The notes beneath the pieces are model-generated. The model worked only from the letters and a program-made list of their open reading frames with translations, searched no databases and was not told the origin of the DNA. A DNA stretch of 64,000 bases, from positions 8,406,539 through 8,470,538 of the forward strand of contig NC_087070.1 in the NCBI RefSeq assembly GCF_963678635.1, given 5' to 3'. Both the position numbers and the translations under genes were made by a program. This document shows, piece after piece, positions 19,086 through 31,100 of the stretch; the stretch's first letter is position 1; every line of letters starts with the position of its first letter. This stretch comes from Symsagittifera roscoffensis. Lineage: Eukaryota; Xenacoelomorpha; Acoela; Convolutidae.

Positions 19086-20528
19086 ATGATTGTTTCCTCT
19101 GTGATTGTGACGAGTGCCTTTGCACTGACATGCTGGGCCGTGGGATCATATCCTTCATTTTTCCAAGATATCAATGCAGATGTAGGGTTGAAGTTTTACG
19201 CTGAAAGGTTGCACCTCTTGGCATTGAAAATCATTAATCATGCCATGCCTTTCAACACATTGATCACATATGTCTATTCTTTGGGTAGGTGATTTTGCAG
19301 CTGTAAGACCGGCCGCCTAGTGGAAAAAATGACATCCACATTTTTTTGTTCTCTAAATCGCGATTATTAAATGCCCTTCCGGTCCAAAAAAATCCTTAGC
19401 TAGTAAAAAAAACATCCAAGTTTGACGCGTTTCGATTTAATCATCATCAGAAGCTGAAATATAAAAACAGTACTGATTATAAATACAGTAACAAAAAATG
19501 AACATAAACGTGTGACAAGCTGATAGAATCAGAGTTGTAGTCGTGATATCGGAAGTAATATTCTCAATGCTATATTGTTTTGATAGTGATTATGGAAGCA
19601 TCGATTTTTTTATTTTGAAATTGATAAATGAGTGTTGTTTAGTGGGATTTTACTGGCTGGTCCATTGCGTGTTCGGCTTGAAGAAGTGTAAGCCAACTTA
19701 TCCTGTGTCGCCTGTTGGGCTGACTTACATCTCAGCATTTAGTCTCATGTCACTGCTGTATGGACCTGTTCACCTCATGAGGATTGTGAAACAGAAACAC
19801 ACCTGGGCAGTCCTAGATCAGGTATAATTTCAAGCCAGTTTGTATCATATGGGTCATTTTGTTGAACATCTCTGTCAGTTTTTGTAGGAAACGTCGTTTG
19901 TGATTTTACCAGAGAAATAAAAACTAAGTAAGTACGTCTGAAAATCTTGAAAAAACGAAATTAGTATGTTAATTTTTTTTCGAAAATTGTCAGTGTCGAA
20001 ATTTGTCAACTGTTTTTCATATGCTCAGCTAACACTCTTAAAGCTCTCTTAGTTGAATTCTTTTTGTTTCAGTGGTTCACTTTGCCCTTCTTTGGATTAG
20101 TCATTCACTTTCTTCTCTCACGTACAAATCCGAAATTACAACTTGGTAAAAAGTCTCTGTTTGCTTCGGTTTCACTATCTCACGCTTCCTATGGTCTCGC
20201 CTTGCTCCATCCACTCGGGTTCGATTTGGCGCTGGCGATTCACATTTTAATAAGTGCCATACTTGGATACTCGTTTTACAATGCCAAAAAAGAACCAGAA
20301 ATCAGACTTCTGGTAGTCAAAACTGTACTCAGCTGCGCAGGGTTTGTGGTGCTAAAATTAGCCGATTTCTACTTGGCAGAATTGCATCTAATTTTCGAAA
20401 TATTTAGTGGACACTTTTTGTCTAAAGTATGCGATGTGATGCAGATTTACTACTGTCTTCTAATTATGGAGGCGGATTTGTATGGTTCGTCTCCGCAGAT
20501 CACAGAACTGGGACAGAAAAAGAAATGA
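19086..20528 (+). CDS. TMEM187: TMEM187-like multi-pass membrane protein, three coding exons
   Basis: The exons are 19086-19284, 19643-19821 and 20073-20528. Introns have GT/AG ends (GTAGGT...TTTAG and GTATAA...TTTCAG), and phases join to one 277-residue frame, close to vertebrate TMEM187 (about 260). Characteristic blocks occur in the same order as in that family: AMPFNTL followed by the YSL junction, SLLYGPVHLMR, VLDQ-WFTLPFFG across the second intron, SYGLALLHPLGFDLALAIH, GFVVLKLAD and LSKVCDVMQ. Several hydrophobic segments indicate a polytopic membrane protein; molecular function in the family is unknown. The ATG at 19086 is the only in-frame Met near the N-terminus. The overlapping ATGCCATGA at 19081-19089 makes a two-codon upstream ORF whose stop overlaps the start codon. 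An AATAAA follows at 20557. It is the only clear host gene between the two retroelement copies. Confidence 0.9.
19429..19450 (-). ncRNA. Hammerhead-ribozyme-like core in TMEM187 intron 1 (fragment)
   Basis: On the - strand the segment reads CTGATGA, then TGATTAAATC containing a possible GATT/AATC stem II, then GAAAC. This is the order of the conserved hammerhead core (CUGANGA, stem II, GAAA), as found in Penelope-like elements and retrozymes. Stems I and III are not convincingly closed by the flanks. It may be a decayed transposon end or chance. Confidence 0.25.
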
Positions 20529-20556
20529 AAGACTACGAAAAAACTAACTTGATTTA

Positions 20557-20562
20557 AATAAA
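20557..20562 (+). terminator. Polyadenylation signal AATAAA of the TMEM187 gene
   Basis: AATAAA lies 29 nt after the stop codon of the gene, in the expected place and orientation. Confidence 0.65.
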
Positions 20563-20890
20563 AGTTCTATAAATTTTATCACAAATTTGTTTTTGTCTAT
20601 CGCATTTGATGTTATGTTTCCCAGATTTAAATTCGAATAAACGTTTCGATAGTTTAATTTAACTTCACACTAAATCTGAGCGATAAATTGGACGTTCATT
20701 CTTAAAAAAGTGAAATTATTGCGCTTTGAAAAAAAAGTAGTTACAAATAAATAACGATGTCAACGGTTGAAAAGCTTTTAGCACCAGAAAATGCAGTGAA
20801 AGCAATGAATTATGAATATCATTACTTGGAATTCTTTGTCTGTATATGTTTTTTTTTCTATACGCATTTTACATTGTAGTTGTTTTTAAT

Positions 20891-20998
20891 GTTTTCATTT
20901 ACTACTGCTTTTCCGTGCGTTCCGAAGTTTTCATTTACTACTGCTTTTCCGAGCGTTCCGAAGTTTTCATTTACTACTGCTTTTCCGAGCGTTCCGAA
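20891..20998 (+). repeat. Three tandem 36-bp units
   Basis: The unit begins GTTTTCATTTACTACTGC and ends GCGTTCCGAA, at 20891, 20927 and 20963. Only one base differs in the first unit (CCGTGCG for CCGAGCG). A partial fourth unit (GTTTTTCTACTG) follows. Confidence 0.9.
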
Positions 20999-21797
20999 GT
21001 TTTTCTACTGTTTTTTTTGGCTGTTATACAATTTTTTCACCGATTTCTTGCAAGTGAGGCAAAGCTCCGCTTGGCCGCCATGTTTCAATTAAAGTTAAAG
21101 TTCATTTTAGGTTCAAAAGAGCCAATTAGCAAAAAGCTGGTTGCTAGATTTGTAAAAGAGTTTTTCAGAACGGCACTGCACATTTTGTTGTCTGTTAGAA
21201 AACATTGAAATTATCGTAATTGAAGTCTTAAGATTGAACTAGTTTAAAATGAAATAGCTCATGTTACTGTACAATCTTAACATAATTTTTAAATTTTTCA
21301 ATGACCTTTTGTGTTTAAAAGGAAACAAAAAACCGTTCGGTTTTTTGCGTTGTGCTTTTTTTGGCAAGTACTGGGCATCAAACAGATTTTTTTAAATTCG
21401 TATTAGTAGATGTTGTCCAATCTGTGCCGGTAATCGAAAGAAATACAGCTACCTTTAAAATACCAATTAACGCCCAGATAATATTTTAAAGCTCAAAACT
21501 CCAAAAGCGCCTATTACACCCAAATTTTACAGTTAGATTGGAGAAACACTTGGTGCTGCATTTTTGTCTTGCGATTACTCAGTGTTAAAAGTTTTCAATA
21601 AATTTTTTGTTTAAGTGTTGAAGACTGAATTGGTTGTCATTTAAATAATTTTTCTTGATGTTTTTAAGTGTTTTGAATTATTTTGCATTGAATAATTGCA
21701 ACTTCGGTGAAAAATACAATCAATTATTGCAGTATTTTCAATTTTGGAAATTGCAGACACAAATGGCTGTCAAGCTCCTGATTCCAAATTAGTTTAT

Positions 21798-22330
21798 TGT
21801 TCCGACTTTCGATACGAAAGTAACGGAATATTTGTGCTCGGGGTGGGTTTTTTTTTCTTCAGACAAATTTCGACTTTTTAACTAGCCGTTTTTGACGAAA
21901 TTTTTTAAAATCATTCAAAAGGTATTGTTTTCCTGAGGTTAAACTTGAAAAGATATTTCACCTGTGATCATTTTTCGTAAAGTTATGAGGGTTTAAAGAT
22001 TGTCATTTTGACCAATTTGGGACAATGAACGCGCGATATAATTCGCGCTATTAACGCGTAAGCGGAGATTTAATCCGTCTGATAAATCGTTCCAAGTTGG
22101 TTGAACGAAGCTTTTTTGCCATAATTGATTTGTTACAAGGAACGAAATATATCTTTTTATAATTTATATGGCGCGTGGTGGATGATTTTCATAAAAAATT
22201 TCAAATTTTAGAAAAAAAAGTTTTAATTTTTTTTATTTCATTTAATTTTTTTTATGTTATTACTGCTGCTCCATAAACCTTAAAAGGCAGTCGGAACATT
22301 CAGGGCTTCACCCTGATACGAGCAGTCTTG
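21798..22330 (+). repeat. Dispersed repeat family R1, copy a (about 530 bp)
   Basis: It starts TGTTCCGACTTTCG and ends after a hairpin CAGGGCTTCACCCTG followed by ATACGAGCAGTCTT. GTTCCGAC at the start is mirrored by GTCGGAAC just before the hairpin. The full-length relative is at 50525-51047 and a decayed one at 22474-22860. No coding capacity is seen; it is likely a non-autonomous mobile element of unknown class. Confidence 0.75.
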
Positions 22331-22473
22331 TTGATTTTGTGAACAGCTTCATTTTTTAAATTCGAAGGCAGAATCGTCCAGGATGTTGCTCGTTTGAGAT
22401 TTTGGCTGAAAAACCGTTCCAGATAACTAAACGGTTGCAGCAAGAAGTTTTAGGTCATAAAGAGACTCCTTTT

Positions 22474-22860
22474 GTAGCTCGGGGTTGTTTTTTTTTCTAC
22501 AGACTTTTTAGTTGCTGTTTTTAACGGATTTTTAAATATCATTGTTGACCTGACCTCAAGTATAAAACAGGTATCTTTGACCTCAGCTGAAGTTTAATAA
22601 GATATTTCACAAGTGATCATTATTTGTAAAGTTCGAGGGTCTTGAATATTTCCAATTTGGGACAAATAACGCGTGGATATATTCAGAATAGAATGAATTT
22701 ACTCGGTCTTACAAATAGTTCCAAATTAAATTGAGGTATACTATTTAGTCTACTTATTAGTTTGCGCTTTGCAAAAAAAATAATTTCTTTTTTTTTTTGA
22801 AATTTTCATCACTGTTAAAAGTCATTCAGGGTTTTCCCCCTGATACGAGCATTCTTATTC
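22474..22860 (+). repeat. Dispersed repeat family R1, copy b (decayed)
   Basis: It shares blocks in order with copy a: GCTCGGGGT, ATATTTCACaAGTGATCAT, CCAATTTGGGACAA, AACGCG, and a terminal CAGGG...CCCTGATACGAGCA hairpin. It has many substitutions and deletions. Confidence 0.65.
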
Positions 22861-23400
22861 TAACTTGCTATGGTTCAGAATTTCAAAATCGAAGTTCGCT
22901 TTGTTATCATTTGCCTTAACAGCACATGCTGATGTTTTTTGAGCTTAGAGATGAGACATTTTTTGATTCGGTTAGTTTATATTTGCGCAAGTCTTGAATG
23001 AAAACAAGGGAAAAGAAAAAGCAGCCTTCCAAACTATCAACCAGAAATTTTTTGTGGGCAGTTTCTACAACTTAAACTCGGAAACGCAACTTGCAAGGAT
23101 CTCAAAAGTTCACTCATTCATAACAATTAAAGTTCAAATAACAAAATACAGTTTTTTTTATTTACGCTAAATTTTAAAACAAATAATAATTAAAATACAA
23201 ATTCACTGTGGAATTTGTAGCATTCCAATCTTTTATTTTCATTTGACTGGACACACTAAATAACCATTTTTTTTACAGCCGATAAGATGTAAAATGAAGA
23301 TAATGACTGGAATATTCATCAAAATTATGGTTTCTTAACTTCAGTAATGACATTGATATATCTATCCGGAGTTATCAACAATGCCAAAATACAGCAGTTC
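22861..23400. other. AT-rich region, nothing recognised
   Basis: No gene, RNA or clear repeat could be supported here. Confidence 0.4.
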
Positions 23401-26400
23401 CATAATTGAAAAGTGTTTAAGAGTCCCTCGGAATTAAACAGTGCTGAAATTCAAAAGTGTTAAACAGTGCCGCCGAGGTACAACTATGCCTATATTGAAA
23501 AGTCTTCAACGGTGCCGCCGAAGTACAACTATGCCCAAATTGAAAAATTTTCAACGGTGCCGCTGAAGTACAACAATGCCGAATTTAAAAAGGGTTCAAA
23601 AGTGTCGCCGAATTACAACTGACGATATTGAAAAGTGTTCAGAAGTGTCGCGAATTACAACTATGCCTAAATTAAAAATTTCCAACTGTGCTGAAATCGA
23701 AAACTGTTTCGCAATGCCGCCGAAGCATAAGAATTGATGAAATTGAAAAATTTTCATCTGAGCTCAAATTGAGAAGTGCTAAAAAGTGCGGCTGAAGTAC
23801 AAGTATGCCTCTATTGAAAAGTGTTCAACTGTGCTGAAATCGAGAAGTGTTCAAGGGTGTAGCCAAATAACAATTATGCCTAAATTGAAAAATGTTCAAC
23901 TGTGCCGAAATTGAAGTGTTCAACGATGTCGCCGAAATTGAACAATGCCGAAATTGATAGAAGCTCAAAAGTACCGCTGAAGTACAATAATGCCTAAATT
24001 GAAAAGAATTCAGTTGTGCTGAAATTGAAAAGCATTCCTCGCTGCCGCCGAAATAAAAAAATGAGCAAATTGAAAAGTATCCACAACCGCCAAAATTGAA
24101 GTGTCCAATAGTGCCGTCGAAGTACAACAATGCCGAAATTGAAAATTGTTCAAAAGTGCCGGCGAAATTGAAAAGTTTTTAACGGTGCTGTCGACTTAGA
24201 TTTGTTACTAAATTGACAATTATGCAACAGTGCTACCGAAGTACATTATGCCTAAATCGAAAGGTGCTCAACTGTTTTGAAATTAATAATGTTCAACGTT
24301 TGCGCAGAAAAACACCATCATTGAATTTGAAAATTGTTCAAAAGTAATGCCGAAGTAAAACTATGCCTACATTGAAAAGTGTTCAACTGTGCGGAATTCA
24401 AAAAATTTCCACAGTGGCGCGGAAGGACAAAAATTGACGACCTTAAGAGTTTTTCACCTCTGAAGAATTTGAAAACTGTTCCTAAGTGTCGCCAAAGCAA
24501 AACTATGCCTAAATTGAAAACTGTTTGACCGCGCTGAAATCCTAAAATGTTCCGCGCTGCCATCGAATTTAAAAAAAAATGAAAATGAAAATTTTTCAAC
24601 TGCGCTGAAATTGAGAAGTGTTCAAAAGTGCCGCTAAAGACAAAGAATGACCAAAGTGGAAAGTGATCAACGGTGCCGAAATTAATAACTGTTCAACAGT
24701 GCCGCCGAAGTAGAACGACACCAGAACGGAAAAGTTTAACGTTGTCACCGTAAAATTGTTCAAAAGTGCGGGCGAAGTACAACTGAAGAAACTGAGAGTA
24801 TTCAAAAATACCGAAATTGAAAAGTTTTTAACGTTGCCGTCGATTTAGATTTTTTCCTAAATTGAAAAATAATCAACTGTGCTACCGAACTACATCTATG
24901 CCTAAATCGAAAAGTGTTCAATTGCGCTGAAATCAAAACATGTTCCACGGTGCCACCGAAGTAGAAAAATGATGAAATTGGAAAGTGTTCAACTGTGCCG
25001 AAATTGAAAAGGGTTAAAAAGTGCCGCCAAAGTACAACTGTGAAGAATTTAAAATTTTTCAAAAGTTCTGACTTTGAAAAAAGTTCAACGGTGCCGTCGA
25101 AGTAGTATTATACCTAAATTAAAAAGTTTTCAAAGAAGCCACCGAAGTACAACCATGCCAAAATCGAAAAATGTTCATCTGAGACGAATTGCCGCCGAAG
25201 AAAACCAATGCCGAATGTGAAAATTGTTCAAAAATAACGCCGAAGTACAACTATGCCTGAAGCGAAAAATGTTCAGTTGTGCTGAAATCCAAAAGCGTTC
25301 CTCGGTGCCGCCGAAGTACAAAATTGATGAAATTGAAATGTGTTCAACAGTGCCGAAATTAAGAAGTGTTCAACAGTTCGGCCTTAGTACAATAATGCCG
25401 AAATTGAAAAGAGTTCAAAAGGGCCGTCGAATTATAACTGTGCCTCAAATGAAAAGTGTTTAAAAGTGCCACCGAAGAACAACTATGCCTAATTTGAAAA
25501 TTGTGCAACTCTCCCGAAATTGAAAAGTGTTCAACGGTGCAGCCGAAGCACAATTTTGCCGAAATTGAAAAGCGTTCAAAAGTGCCGACGAACTTCAACT
25601 ATGCCTAAATTGAAAAATGTTTGACCGTGCTGAAATCGTAAAGTGTTCCACGCTGCCGTCAAATTAAAAAAAATGATGAAAATGAAAAGTGTTCAACTGC
25701 GCTGAAATTGAGAAGTAATCAAAAGTGCCGGTAAGTACAAAGAATGACCAAGTGGAAAGTGATCAACGGTGCCGCAGAAGTAGAACGACACCAAAATGGA
25801 AAAATTCAACGTTGTCACCGAAGTACGACGACGCCTAAACTGAAATGTGTTCAACTGTGCTGTAACCGGAAAGTGTTCCACGGTGCCGCCAACGTAAAAC
25901 AAATGACGAAATTGAAAAGTATTCAATTGTGCTGAAATTGAGAAGCGTTCAAAAAAGCCACTGAAGTCCAAGTATGCCTCTTTTGAAAAATGTTTAGCTG
26001 CAATGTAATCGAAAATTTTTCCACAGTGCAGCTTAAGTGCAAAAAGTGGCGAAATTTGAAGGATTAAAGGTGCTGAAATTAAAAAACGTTTAACAGTGCA
26101 ACCGAAGTACAACAATGCCGAATTTGTAAAGTGTTGAAAAGAGTCGCCGAATTACAACTGACGATATTGAAAAGTGTTCAGAAGTGTCGCGAATTACAAC
26201 TATGCCTAAATTAAAAATTTCCAACTGTGCTGAAATCGAAAACTGTTTCGCAATGCCGCCGAAGCATAAAAATTGATGAAATTGAAAATTTTAAATCTGT
26301 GCTGAAATTAAGAAGTGTTAAAAAGTGCGGCTGAAGTACAAATATGCTTTTATTGAGAAGTGTTCAACTGTGCTGAAATCGTGAAGTGTTCCTCGGTGCA

Positions 26401-27952
26401 GCCAAATAACAACCATGCCTAAATTGAAAAACGTTCAACTGTGCCGAAATTGAAAATTGTTCAACGATGTCGCCGAAAAACAACAATGCGGAAATCGATA
26501 GAAGTTCAAAAGTACCGCCGAAGTACAATAATGCCTAAATTGAAAAGAATTCAGTTGCGCTGAAATCAAAAAGCGTTCCTCGGTGCCACCGAAATAGAAA
26601 AATGAGGAAATTGAAAAGTATCCACTATCGCCAAAACTGAAGTGTCCAATAGTGCGGTCGAAGTACAACAATGCTGAAATTCAAAAGTGTTCAAAAGTGC
26701 CGGCGAAGTACAACGGTGAAGAAACTGAGAGTAATCAAAAGTGCCGAAATCGAAAAGTTTTTAACGGTGCCCTCGATTTAGATTTATTCGTAAATTGAAA
26801 AACAATCAACAATGCTACCCAAGTACGTCTATGCCTAAATTGAAAAGTGTTCAACTGTGCTGAAATCGAAACATGTTACACGGTGCCACCGAAGTAGAAA
26901 AATGAAGAAATGAAAAGTGTTCAATTGTGCCGAAATTGAAAACGGTTTAAAAGTGCCGCCAAAGTGCAACTGTGAAGAATTTGAGAAGTATTGAAAAATT
27001 TCCTATTTGAAAAAAGTTCAACGGTGCCGTCGAAGTAGAATTATACCTAAATTGAAAAGAATTCAGTTGTGCTGAAATCAAAAAGCGTTCCTCGGTGCTG
27101 CCGAATTAGAAAATTGAGGAAATTGAAAAGTGTCCACTATCGCCAAAATTGAAGTGTCTAATAGTGCCGTCTAAGTACAACAAAGCCGAAATCGAAAAGT
27201 GTTCAAAAGTGCCGGCGAAGTACAACTGTGAAGAAACTGAGAGCATTCAAAAGTGACGAAATTGAAAAGTTTTTAACGGTGCCGTCAATTTAGATTTATT
27301 CCTAAATTGAAAAATAATCAACAGTGCTACCGAAGTACATCTATGCCTAAATCGAAAAGTGTTCAATTGTGCTCAAATCGAAACATGTTCCACGGTGCCA
27401 CCGAAGTAGAAAAATGATGAAATTGAAAAGTGTTCAACTGTGCCGAAATTGAAAAGGGTTAAAAAGTGCCGCCAAAGTACAACTGTGAAGAATTTAAAAT
27501 TATTCAAAAGTTCCGACTTTGAAAAAAGTTCAACGGTGCCGTCGAAGTAGTATTATACCTAAATTAAAAAGTTTTCAAAGAAGCCACCGAAGTACAACCA
27601 TGCCAAAATCGAAAAATGTTCATCTGAGACGAATTGCCGCCGAAGAACACCAATGCCGAATGTGAAAATTGTTCAAAAATAACGCCGAAGTACAACTATG
27701 CCTGAAGCGAAAATTGTTCAGTTGTGCTGAAATCCAAAAGCGTTCCTCGGTGCCGCCGAAGTACAAAATTGATGAAATTGAAAGGTGTTCAACAGTGCCG
27801 AAATTAAGAAGTGTTCAACAGTTCGGCCTTAGTACAATAATGCCGAAATTGAAAAGAGTTCAAAAGGGCCGTCGAATTATAACTGTGCCGAAATTGAAAA
27901 GTGTTCAACAGTGCCACCGAAGAACAACTATGCCTAAATTGAAAATTGTACA
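23400..27952. repeat. Degenerate satellite-like array (alternating ~45- and ~26-bp units)
   Basis: About 4.55 kb is built from two related units. The long unit resembles TTCAACGGTGCCGCCGAAGT continuing ACAACTATGCCTAAATTGAA. The short unit is TTCAACTGTGCTGAAATCGA plus AAAGTG. They are mixed irregularly and have diverged heavily. There is a higher-order duplication: about 23611-23740 recurs at about 26149-26280, and about 24967-25440 recurs at about 27415-27880. Minus-strand frames show recurring NTFQFRH/LLN peptides because the 45-bp unit is a multiple of three, but the mixed units break all frames, so coding is unlikely. The array runs into the N gap. Confidence 0.88.
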
Positions 27953-28152
27953 NNNNNNNNNNNNNNNNNNNNNNNNNNNNNNNNNNNNNNNNNNNNNNNN
28001 NNNNNNNNNNNNNNNNNNNNNNNNNNNNNNNNNNNNNNNNNNNNNNNNNNNNNNNNNNNNNNNNNNNNNNNNNNNNNNNNNNNNNNNNNNNNNNNNNNNN
28101 NNNNNNNNNNNNNNNNNNNNNNNNNNNNNNNNNNNNNNNNNNNNNNNNNNNN
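27953..28152. other. Assembly gap (200 N)
   Basis: A run of exactly 200 N separates the satellite array from the 3' part of copy 2. The missing 3' end of copy 2 (end of ORF2, 3' UTR and 3' LTR, about 1.9 kb by comparison with copy 1) should lie here, so the true gap is probably larger than 200 bp. Confidence 0.95.
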
Positions 28153-31100
28153 TCTGTTTACAGCAAGGTAGGGGATCCACGTTTGATTCTCTGTTTCTAC
28201 AGAAGCCTTTGTGGAGACACAACGTCACGTTTCTCTCCAAATCTTCTTTCAGCATCTCTGCCTTCTCATTTCCACTACGCTCGCTCGTCCTGGAAATTCT
28301 TTTCACAGCGGTGGTCACTGCATTCCGATGAGTCACGAAAGCTCGCTTGAAAGCTCCTGCCCCAATGTCCAGCTGATACTCTGCCATGTTTCGACATATG
28401 CTTTTTCGCATACTCGTACAACCATGCAGTCATGTTAGCTCTGAACCATGGCATCAATCGTTTTCTTGCCCATATCTTCTTCACTTCCATCGGAATGTTT
28501 AGAACTTTGCACATTGTCTCAAAAAGATCTAAATCTTTTAGACAATCTAATTTCTGCAATTGTTCTCTCGTCGGTGCCTCCTGTCTATTATTTTCTCTCA
28601 CATGAGCTTCCAGCCATCGTATCGCCATCATAACTCCCACTATCACTATTGTTATGGGCTGTGATGAATCTGGTAAACCCATGGAGAGCAGCTCTCCAGA
28701 GTCCCAGATCAACACCAAATTACTACGCTTGGGATACCACCAGGTCTGCAGCAAGCAGTGGCAAGGAAACTCGTCATGTGTCAACATGATGCTCCTCCAA
28801 TTGCGTTTTCCTGAAGCTTCCAGCAATGGTTCCACTTCCATCATCACTCGGTGGATTTCATCATTCTCATCTACTGCATTGTAATCTGTGACAGTTGATC
28901 CTCTCTGTTTCTGTTTCTCAAAGTCACTGAAGTTCCCGCTCACATATCCCATGAACTTCTTTCCTAGTATTGACTCCAACTCCTCTTTGGTTCTCTCTGG
29001 AACTGCTGAGAACATCTTACATAGTAACTCGTAAGACTTTTCAGACATTCTCGCCAATCTCACGCACTTTGGCACTGAGAAAGCTTGATCCACGATCGTT
29101 CTTGTACTCTTCACGTCCACAGCCACGAAATGTACAGGGCATCTGCTCTTGCACATTGGGGCCAACGTTGAACCCACCAAATATCGTGCTCCTGATGGTC
29201 TACAATAAGTTTCGCTGTGTCTGATGTTCATCTCCGTTTTGATTGCTTCCCTCCATTTTCCTATATACTTCTGCTCAGTCTGCAGAACTCCTGGGAATAC
29301 TTCTACGCTGATGGCTGTGACCATCTCATGTTTCTGTTCTAGATTCAATAGTGACTCTAAAGAACCAAACATGCTGTAGAATCCTAGTGCTGTCACTAGA
29401 TTCACATCGGTTCCTCCATGGCAATCTGCTATCAGTTCCGTTTCCGTTCTTGCTTTCATCACTACATTTCCAAACAATACCGTCAACTGCTTGTGTTGTT
29501 TTTCCAGGGTTTTCACACAGTCTAGACTTCCACAAACGTGACCCTCTAGTCCACAGACTTCCGCCAGACAGCTACCAGGTTTGACCCAGTCTTCTGGTCC
29601 CCAGCCAGGCAACTCCACTCTATCTTCTCCGTTGCTCTTAGAGGCTGTTATCATCACATTATACATGATGTTGAGGTCACGCAGGTTACAGTCCGCATTC
29701 AGTTCCCTCTGTATGTCCTGTGTCGCCCGTAATATTGAGTCAGCGTTGGGACTAGGACACCACGATGGCTTCATCAATTCCCACACTGCCATCAAGCTCG
29801 TTCTCAGTAATTCATCTGAGAATCCCAATCCAAATTCCACTCTCTTGTCGGATTTTGGTAACGAAGGTGCAGTCACCTCTTCTTCCAAGACCAATCCCAA
29901 TTTGGCCTGTGGATTGTTAACGCTCTTAGTCGTTACAATTCTGGACGTCCAGAACCTTAGTAACACCGCCTGCTCATAATCAAAGAAGCAATCGCGTATG
30001 TCTTCACTCAGGAAAGGATTGTATGCTATCCCTATAATCCCGGATACATAGCTATATGACTTCTTCTTGATCGGTCCACAGTATTCACTGGATTTCGGCA
30101 ATGCTCCCATAGATTCCTTAGTGAGCCTCAACTCCTTGTTTGAGAATCTCCTGATCTCGTCTATCTTTTTCATGGGTTCCAATTCTTCAGGTTCTTTCAT
30201 GTTCACCCTCATCGGTTTACTTTGCTGCATATCCAGCATTGCTAGTAAGAACATGGCTTTCGTTCGCTCATCGCCTTCCTTCAACATTTTAACACAAGTG
30301 CTTAATGCAGGTACTGAGATCTGCTCTATCAGGAATCGAATGAAACAGAGAGCGTCTCTCCGCTTTGCACACGCTACTGCTGCTCCCTCCTGGACTATCA
30401 GATCCCTCAGATTCGTCATAAGGAAAACTTTTTCCTCTTTTGATCTCTTCCTTTCTTCTGAATCATATTCTTCGCGAGTCAGTCCCATCATGCACCAGGC
30501 GAGCCTGAGTTGTAATTCCGTCCTTACGTAAGGTACTGCCACGAGAGCATGTATTCTTGGCGTAGTCCTCATTTCCTCTTCGAAATACCTCAATACTACT
30601 GCTTTCCATGGAAGGCTCACCAACTGCTCGATCGTCTCCGCCTGTATGTCAGACGACGCCAAAGTTCCGTACGCCTTCTGCTTGAGGGTGGTGCCTTGCA
30701 ACATTGTTTCCAGATAACCCTCCATGGCTTTTTCCTCTTCCAGGGCCATTACATGCCCTCTAGCCGAGTTTCGGTATTCCAACATCTCCATGTATCCACC
30801 GGTGGGTTCATCTATCGACACTGTCTCAGACACTGTCAGTCTGTTGTATTCCACTGGTGTTAGTTGTCCTGCAACACTTCCCTTTCCATGATTCATGGGA
30901 GATGGCTTGAAGTCCCTCATTTTACTCTCTCCACATTGACTGAGTATTTCCATTTCTAAAGTCGCTCCAGTCAGAGTGCGGTCACTCCTTTTGGATTTAT
31001 AACCAGTTGACTTTAACCCCGCCATGAGAATGGGTGGCACCATCGCTATATCAGTTAATATTCTATCTGTGCCAGACAATTGGTAATCACCTTGCCCCAA

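Larger units (their letters stand above)
20529..21797. other. AT-rich intergenic region downstream of TMEM187
   Basis: No supported gene is seen. It holds a short tandem repeat at 20891-20998, and the reading frame spanning that repeat has no recognisable domain. Confidence 0.5.

Noticed and set aside
20846-21208. ORF of 120 codons across the 36-bp tandem repeat
   Set aside because: It is open mainly because the unit length is a multiple of three, with no domain or splice context.
23825-26671. Minus-strand ORFs with repeated NTFQFRH-like peptides in the satellite array
   Set aside because: The peptide periodicity follows from the 45-bp DNA unit. The 26-bp units and indels break every frame and the ORFs are short and unconserved.
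23400-27952. CRISPR-like array
   Set aside because: Repeats are degenerate and contiguous, without regular unique spacers, in animal-type DNA with no cas genes.
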